A DNA stretch of 64,000 nt, taken from contig JAVXUO010001058.1 of the NCBI GenBank assembly GCA_033065855.1, positions 1 through 64,000 on the forward strand, written 5' to 3'. Positions 58,401 through 64,000 of the stretch are shown here, in pieces (position 1 is the stretch's first letter; every line of letters begins with the position of its first letter). The notes under the pieces were generated by a model, which saw only the letters and a list, made by a program, of their open reading frames with translations, was not told where the DNA came from and did not search any database. The position numbers were made by a program, and so were the translations under genes. The DNA comes from Escallonia rubra. Its lineage: Eukaryota > Streptophyta > Magnoliopsida > Escalloniales > Escalloniaceae.

Positions 58401-58960
58401 CAAGTGTACATCATACCTCTGGTATTCATGTCTTCAAGTTGACAATTGTATATACATTGATTAAATTCCAACACTTCTCCTCTATGTATGCCTGCTCCAC
58501 CTAGTCTTTCATGGGAATATCTCACAACATTAAAGTCTCCAGACACCATCCATGGGCTATTCCCAATACTGCTTGCATCATTTTCTAAATTCTTCCACAA
58601 GATCCTTCTCTTCTCTCCTTTATTATTGGCATAAACAAAAGTGACATAGTAAGTGCCATCATGATCATTATGGCTTATCCTTCCTGTAATATGTTGAGAA
58701 GACTTAGCCACAACATCTACATGCACACTCATATCATCCCATCCAAACCACAGCCTTGATACCCCTTTATTGTTCCAAGAATACTCAAACTTCTAATCTT
58801 TTTCCATTTTTTTGTGATTCTTGGTATGAACTCTTCTCTCACTCTAGTCTCCATTAATCCAATGATTACAACTTTGTGCAATTTCATAACCTTTTTTACT
58901 TCAGCTTGCTTTACAGGGTTATTAAAACCCCTAATATTCTAGCTTGCTATTAAAGTCATT
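55490..58960 (-). pseudogene. LINE ORF2: endonuclease, RT, zf-RVT (broken)
   Basis: From 58955: NIRGFNNPVKQAEVKKVMKL and GLMETRVREEF (endonuclease start, with a frame change near 58790), VSGDFNVVRYSHERLGG and IMGRLDRALQNSGW. The late endonuclease motif SDH is replaced by FYH (GIFYHALL). RT follows: NKAPGPDGYTSEFY (57560), EFRPIACCNVVYKCISKIL, QLAFVANRSIADNILLMQEL, KIDLHKAYDSVGWDFL, a TGA between NLNG and MEGYF at 57059, GLRQGDPISPYLFLLVMEGF, CFADDLFLLAKAD (FADD at 56887-56876) and SYLGVPLISTKL. The end (56437-55490) carries WWKVIWFSGNMPRCAMIMW and CELCNSQQETRDHLFIQC of the zf-RVT region. Confidence 0.85.
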
Positions 58961-60100
58961 TATGTCTTGACTTATTGCCAGCCTTGGCATTTGACCTATT
59001 CACAGCTACATTTCTTGTTGTTCCACCACTCAGATGTGTGTTATCTGGTTTTGGTTCATGATCTTCAGGTGTTTCACTATTAGATCCACTGTTGTTCATG
59101 ATTTTAACAGTACTTTGCCCTGCTTCTATATGGACATCATTCATACAGACTAGGTCAGACACTTCTTCAGTTGAGAGGGATGCATACCTATTAGTAGTTT
59201 CAATTTGTTGTGTCCTGTTTAATGGGGAACTTCTTGTTGTTTCCTTCTCCTTTTGCTTAGAGCCTTGATTCAGCATTTCTTGTTGAGGTCTTTCTATGAC
59301 TCCCTGATCCACCTTCCTTTTCCATACCGTCACAGGTTTTCGCAAGCAGTTACTGTCTCTGTGACCAAACATCTTGCATTGTTTACATTTCACAGGAATC
59401 CATTCATACTCCACATTTAATTCAAAAATGTTATTATCTGGTCCTTTCAGTGGAATCTTGTCTGGGAATAGTCCATCAACAGCTACTTCCACACACACCC
59501 TTGCATAACTCAATCGTTCTTTTGTGGCAGTAATACTGTCCATGAATAATGGCTTTCCAATTCAGCTCACAATTTACTCAACATTTTTGCAGACCAAAAT
59601 TGCAGAGGCAATTGTTTCAACTTGATCCACACTGGCACAATCATTAGGTCATCTTGATCAATCATCATTCCAGGGTGCCATGGTTTAATGATTAAAGGTT
59701 TGTTGTCAAAAAACCAAGGTCCACTTTCCATAATCTGAGATTGTGCAGTGGGGTTTTCAAACTTAGCCACAAACACACCAGCTTGTAGCAAACTTAAAGT
59801 GAATACCCCATATTTATTCCATCTTTTTTCCAAAAAAATTCTCATGATATGGAATGGGGGCCTAGCCCCAATGACATACACAACCACTGCATGTTTCCAA
59901 GCTTCAATCTCCTCACTCACATCTTCATCTGTGTACACCACTCCTATCCGGCCCATTACCTCCTGTGGTGGAATGAAATCAAGTCGATTCTCCGAGTTAA
60001 TTTCCCGATTAGGTCGCAAAGTCATGGCATATGACTTCGTCTTCAATTGATTATTGTCTTCCATATTTGTTGTTAAAAAAGCTCTGTTCTTTGTAGGCAA
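58956..60100 (-). pseudogene. LINE ORF1: DUF4283 plus CCHC knuckle
   Basis: 60100-59567 reads YAMTLRPNREINSENRLDFI, GVVYTDEDVSEEIEAWKHAV, VFTLSLLQAGVFVAKFENPT and GPWFFDNKPLIIKPWHPGMM, a DUF4283 domain found in plant LINE ORF1 proteins. After a stop and frame change (59560) the text continues IGKPLFMDSITATKERLSYA, RVCVEV and the knuckle CKQCKMFGHRDSNC (about 59385-59345), then a polar tail to 58956. ORF1 proteins bind the LINE RNA. Confidence 0.75.
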
Positions 60101-60210
60101 GGGTGGAAATCAGAAATATCCACATCATTTACTATCGACTTACGTGGCGTACTGACATGGCACTGAGTTAACTCAGTCGAGTGGCCCTCATGCGCCTTCA
60201 TTTGCAATAA

Positions 60211-60507
60211 CTACCCCTTGTTGAGATCAGTCAATGGCGAATTAATGCCCTTCTCAATCGAGTTGCAGGTTTCCATGTAGATCTTCTCTGACATCTTCAA
60301 TGCCGTAATTTCCTTTGCTTGATTCTCCCAATCCTCTTGCTGTTTAGTGATTTCACCTTTTAGGTTCAAATTTTCCTTCCTCAGTTCTTCCATCTGATTC
60401 CGTAGTTGCTCAATCTTACTTAGTATTTCATCCCGATCTGAATCAGAACTTGAATCTGATTTTCGATTCCTGCCGTGATTATCCACCAGAAAATTTTCCA
60501 GTCTCAA
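60211..60507 (-). pseudogene. Coiled-coil segment upstream of LINE ORF1
   Basis: 98 codons: RNRKSDSSSDSDRDEILSKI, EQLRNQMEELRKENLNLKGE, ITKQQEDWENQAKEITALKM. Heptad-like Leu/Ile spacing suggests a coiled coil. A stop at 60211 separates it from the DUF4283 part. It may be the original N-terminus of ORF1 or a host sequence. Confidence 0.45.
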
Positions 60508-60600
60508 ATCCTTGACATCACTGATTTGTTATGACCCCATTGTAACCGTCATTCTTGAATGAATCTCATCCTTAGCGTTAATCTTCTTATTATTATGCAT

Positions 60601-61044
60601 TGTTAATAAATTGGGTCAATGGACCCATTATCCGCCCACTAACAGATAATGTGTATTTGTTAGTCTGAATAATTACAGTTAATTAGAGGATATTTATCTC
60701 CTAAGTGTTTGAGGTAAATACATCTTTATCTCCTAAGAGTTTGAGGTAAAGTCAGTCTCTAATTGTATCTCTATATAAAGGCTAGAGATATCCCAATAAG
60801 TCAGAAGTCATAGTAATAATCCCTCTCTCTATAGCACTCTCTCTAGAGCAATCACCAAGCTCTAGGATTTGGTTCGTGGACGAAGAACTCGACTCTAGTA
60901 GCCGTTTTCGTACCTACGATAAAGATCAAGCGTGTTGGAGGCTCGTAACAACAAGGATCCTACATCGGAATTTTCGGAGACTTCATACGGTATGTTTTCG
61001 AACCCACTGCGTTATGTGGTAAGCGTATTTAAATAGTTTCAACA
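60601..61044 (+). repeat. Copia element 2, 5' LTR
   Basis: Begins TGTTAATAAATTGGGTC and ends TTTCAACA. It is about 40 bp shorter than the LTRs of element 1. A TCTATATAAAGG sequence at about 60770 is a likely TATA box. Confidence 0.9.
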
Positions 61045-61062
61045 TTGGTATCAGAGCATGAT
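61045..61062 (+). other. Copia element 2 primer-binding site
   Basis: TTGGTATCAGAGCATGAT directly after the LTR, identical to the site in element 1. Confidence 0.9.
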
Positions 61063-62924
61063 TACTTGTTGATTCGCCTTTAACATGCTAGAATAAATTA
61101 TATGCATGTTGCGATTTTTTCCGGATACATGTACGAGACCCATTACAAAAATTCGAAATTTATTGAGCATGTTTTCTGAAAAATAATTATATGCTTTTGT
61201 TCTCCTATAGTTGAGGATGAACTCCATAAATTTTCGTGATTATTGGATGCATGATTTGTGAGAAATCACGATTTTATTTTTCAAGAAAACTGTGATTTTT
61301 TCGAGTTTTGGAACTCAAATTCGGAGCATGATATTCAGTTTTTATCATGATCGGTTGGTACATAATTAATCTATGTTGCATAAGCTTTCCAACGATATAT
61401 CGTACGCATTATTTGGCTTAAAAATGAGAGAGATATGGCCTTCGAAAGTCGGCATCGCGACATGGCGGCGCTGGGAAAATTAGGGTTTTCCTACGAAGAA
61501 GATGAGCAGTAGTCCTACGCGCGCCACGCGTCAAGCCGAGCCGCAAACCCGCGCCACGCGTCAAGAGGAGCCGCCACGCGCCGACTGAGCCAATGACGCG
61601 CCGACGCGCGCTTAAGAGAAGATGCCACGCGCCCACACGCGCGCCACGCCTCCACTGCTGGACACGCGTGAGCACGCGCCAGGCTTCATCACACGCGCCC
61701 GAGCGCGTGTAACCACGCGCCTTTGCCAGAAGCTGCAGATTGAGTCCCACGCGCAGTGGTGGCGCGTGGAAGCGCGTGCGGCGTGTTTTTGGCCGGTGTT
61801 TGTCACCGCCGGCGAGTGGAGCCTTGTCGTGCGTTCTGTAATTTTGATATGGTCTTAAATTTACCTTTATACCCACTGTGTGTATTCTGTTTAATTTTGA
61901 AACAACTTTTTCTATATAAATTAATTTTTTAAAAGTTTGTTTTATACACACAGAATTTTTCTTTAATTCCAAAGGGTATATTAGGGGTAAATTTACTGTT
62001 TTCCATTTTTTTTACTATCTCTCGATTTTTTGGTTACTTGTGAGTATTTTTGTGGTACTTTTGTGGCTCCCAAAAATACGAATAATGCGTAAATATTATT
62101 TTTTGCACTTCGTGAGTAGCAATAAATATTTTTTGAGAGCTATATGATATAGATAAATTATGCCTAATTTGTTATATGCTTGCCTTGACTTGTGTTATGG
62201 TTTAAATATACTTTTGAGGTATATTTGTTGGGTTTTTTGGTAAGTCCGCACTTATTAAACCATTTATTTTTCAAGGCCTTGTCGCCCGTTTTCCTTGGAA
62301 GGAGAATGTGGCCTATTCATCCATTTGATTACCCTTTAACTTGTTATTTGAGCATGCTAGTTTTAGGATAAATGGATGGATATTAGATTGGCATTCTAAA
62401 GAAACTTATGTTTAATGTGTTTAATTTTGTTTTAAGAAAATTCTTTTGAGAATAATGTGTTGTGCGGCATCTCCATTTGTTTTATTGGAGTAGTTTGTAG
62501 TAGGATTCTCAAAGATGATGTAATCTATTATTTCCCTGTATTTTTCAAGAAAGCCTTGTACGGGGATGTAATTTCGCACGCACGTTATTCAAGTCAGAAT
62601 TTTCTTAGCATAAGTTATTAGAATGCCAATAGGGCTCAATGGAGTCCTTGCACACTTAATTGCATGATGCAATTTTATATTGTTCTAAATTATCATGTGG
62701 ATGATTTATTATATTGTGGCTTATATGATGATGAAATTTATTGCGAAAAATTACTTGAAAAATATTTTTCCCAACTCACATACATGGGAGATGATTACGA
62801 GCTTAGCAGATTTTCGATTTCATGATGAGAGGAAGGATTATGTTTTTCATTTGAATTTTTTGAAATAAATAGAAGGATGTATAATTAATGTCTTTTCCTT
62901 GCGCAATCTAATGTAGTGAATATA
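61063..62924 (+). other. Long leader of copia element 2
   Basis: About 1.9 kb without coding sequence: AT-rich, then the CACGCG cluster (61515-61760), then AT-rich sequence matching the corresponding part of element 1 (42060-42660, inverted). Confidence 0.6.
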
Positions 62925-64000
62925 ATGGCCACCAAGAATGTCATAGCTGATCTCGTTAAGGGTGAGAAACTTAACGGAGATAATTATGACGTTTGGCACA
63001 AAAAGATGAAATTCATGCTGAACGAACAAGAGCTCGAGGAGCACTTGACCAAGGAGATGGTCGCGCCAACTGAGGCGCAACCCCTAAGAGACCACACTGC
63101 CTACCAGAAGTGGAATCAGAAAGATCGTAGTGCGCGCTACACCTTGTTGAGCAGCTTGCAAAATGATCTAATTGGGCAGTATGATGAACTTCCAACTTGC
63201 AAAAGCTTTATGGGAGCAGCTCAAGTTCTCTTTTGGTGGAACCTCAACTACGCGGCTTCGTAGCCTTGTGATCAAGTTTGAGGAGTACACAAAAGACCCT
63301 AAGCATACCATGAGTGAGCATCTAAGGATGATGTCCAATATGATTGGTAAGTTGAGGGATGCTGGACATGCGCTCACAGATGAGCAGCAAGTCAGAGCTG
63401 TCATAAGGTCCCTTCCTGCCTCATGGGCCAATATGAAACAGATATTGACCCATAGTGAAAACATCAAGAACTTTTCTGATGTTTCACAACATGTCATCCT
63501 TGAGGCCGAAACTCGAGACGCTGACAAGACCCTAACTTATGTCGCCCAAGAGGGATCGCGCAATGCAAATGGCAAGCGCGGAAGACAAAGTAAGAAAGGC
63601 AAGAGAGGCGAGGCTAGCACTTCTGCGCCAAAGGAAGGAAAAATGAAGAAACGCAAGAGAGGAAAACGTGGTGGAAAAAAAGATCTGTCTAAAGTTAAAT
63701 GCTTCAACTGTCAACAGAAAGGACACTTCGCTCGTGATTGCACTGAGCCGAAGAAGGTACTTTCTGAATCTTTCTCTCAGTTATATGTTTCATCACATGT
63801 GATGGTTGCTCATTCCCAACCTGTGTGGTTTGTGGATACAGGTGCAACAAAACATGTAGCACGTGATCGAGAGGGGTTCGTAGATTACCACCGGATTCCA
63901 GTGGGAAGCAAACATATCTTCATGGGAAACAATAGCTCCGAAGAGGTGCTAGGGGTTGGTTCTTACCAACTCAAGTTGCGCACTGGGCGCACGTTGATTC
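62925..64000 (+). pseudogene. Copia element 2 gag and start of protease (one frame change, incomplete)
   Basis: ATG at 62925 (MATKNVIADLVKGEKLNGDN), the frame holds to KSF near 63212, where one extra base relative to element 1 (AAAAGCTTTATGG against AAATCTTTATGG) shifts it. The second frame gives LKFSFGGTSTTRLRSLVIKF, SLPASWANMKQILTHSENIK, a basic stretch with KKRKRGKRGGKKD, the knuckle CFNCQQKGHFARDC (63700-63741) and the protease motif WFVDTGATKH (Asp-Thr-Gly at 63835-63843), open to the window end. Apart from the one-base insertion this copy looks competent over the visible part. Confidence 0.9.

Larger units (their letters stand above)
55165..60560 (-). mobile_element. LINE (plant L1-like) retrotransposon, near full length
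   Basis: Minus-strand order: coiled coil, DUF4283-type domain and CCHC knuckle (ORF1), then endonuclease, reverse transcriptase and zf-RVT region (ORF2), and a 3' tail ending near 55165 in T-rich plus-strand sequence. No RNase H domain is visible after the zf-RVT part. Several frame changes and stops. The 3' and 5' limits are approximate; the 5' end abuts the copia LTR at 60601. Confidence 0.85.
60601..64000 (+). mobile_element. Second Ty1/copia element, 5' part (runs off the window)
   Basis: Same family as 36884-44173 but in the opposite orientation. 5' LTR 60601-61044, primer site, CpG-rich leader, gag with one frame change, intact CCHC knuckle and protease motif, cut by the window end in the protease region. 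The 3' LTR lies outside, so the target duplication cannot be tested. Confidence 0.9.

Overview
The window looks like a transposon-rich stretch of nuclear DNA from a dicot-type plant. It carries degenerate TIR-domain (resistance-gene type) exons, an HMG-box gene with plant-like introns, and most of the usual plant mobile-element classes: Ty1/copia, Ty3/gypsy chromovirus, Tat/Ogre-type gypsy, LINE, CACTA and several hAT elements. TIR immune genes and the base composition argue for a eudicot; the species cannot be told from this sequence. I see no rRNA, tRNA or CRISPR array.

Layout. 1-3080 (minus): broken multi-exon gene with a transposon-type N-terminal domain and a C-terminal Ulp1-like protease. 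3488-4130: CA-rich tract studded with small hairpins. 4330-5174 (plus): two unidentified coding-like fragments. 5455-5878 (minus): three-exon HMG-box. 5940-18790: mostly non-coding, with a perfect-boundary tandem duplication (7435-9157), a G-rich block, hAT-like remnants and a second CA-rich tract. 18792-20319: hAT element with an 8-bp target duplication and a truncated transposase. 20328-21400: GC-rich minisatellites. 21763-21830: a plausible promoter.

23800-36683 is the remains of a Tat/Ogre-like gypsy element: primer site, degenerate gag, no pol, and three families of tandem repeats. The last repeat array is split by a hAT element (30337-36200, 8-bp TSD), itself split by a CACTA element (30448-35690, TSD TCA) carrying a decayed Transposase_24-type gene plus a third CA-rich tract and a hAT-derived fragment.

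36884-44173 (minus) is a copia element with 485-bp LTRs and a CTCTC target duplication. It lies 139 bp upstream of a TIR-domain reading frame (44317). That TIR exon is split by a very young chromovirus (44671-50545; TSD ATCCG; LTRs differ by three substitutions and one 2-bp indel by eye), followed by a second, degenerate TIR exon (50933 onward), cut near its end by another TIR-bearing element. 55165-60560 is a nearly full-length LINE (minus). 60601-64000 is the 5' part of a second copia element of the same family, in opposite orientation.

Almost every protein-coding feature is mobile or broken. The best candidates for host function are the HMG-box gene and the unidentified exons. The TIR locus is the clearest example of a host gene dismantled by successive insertions.
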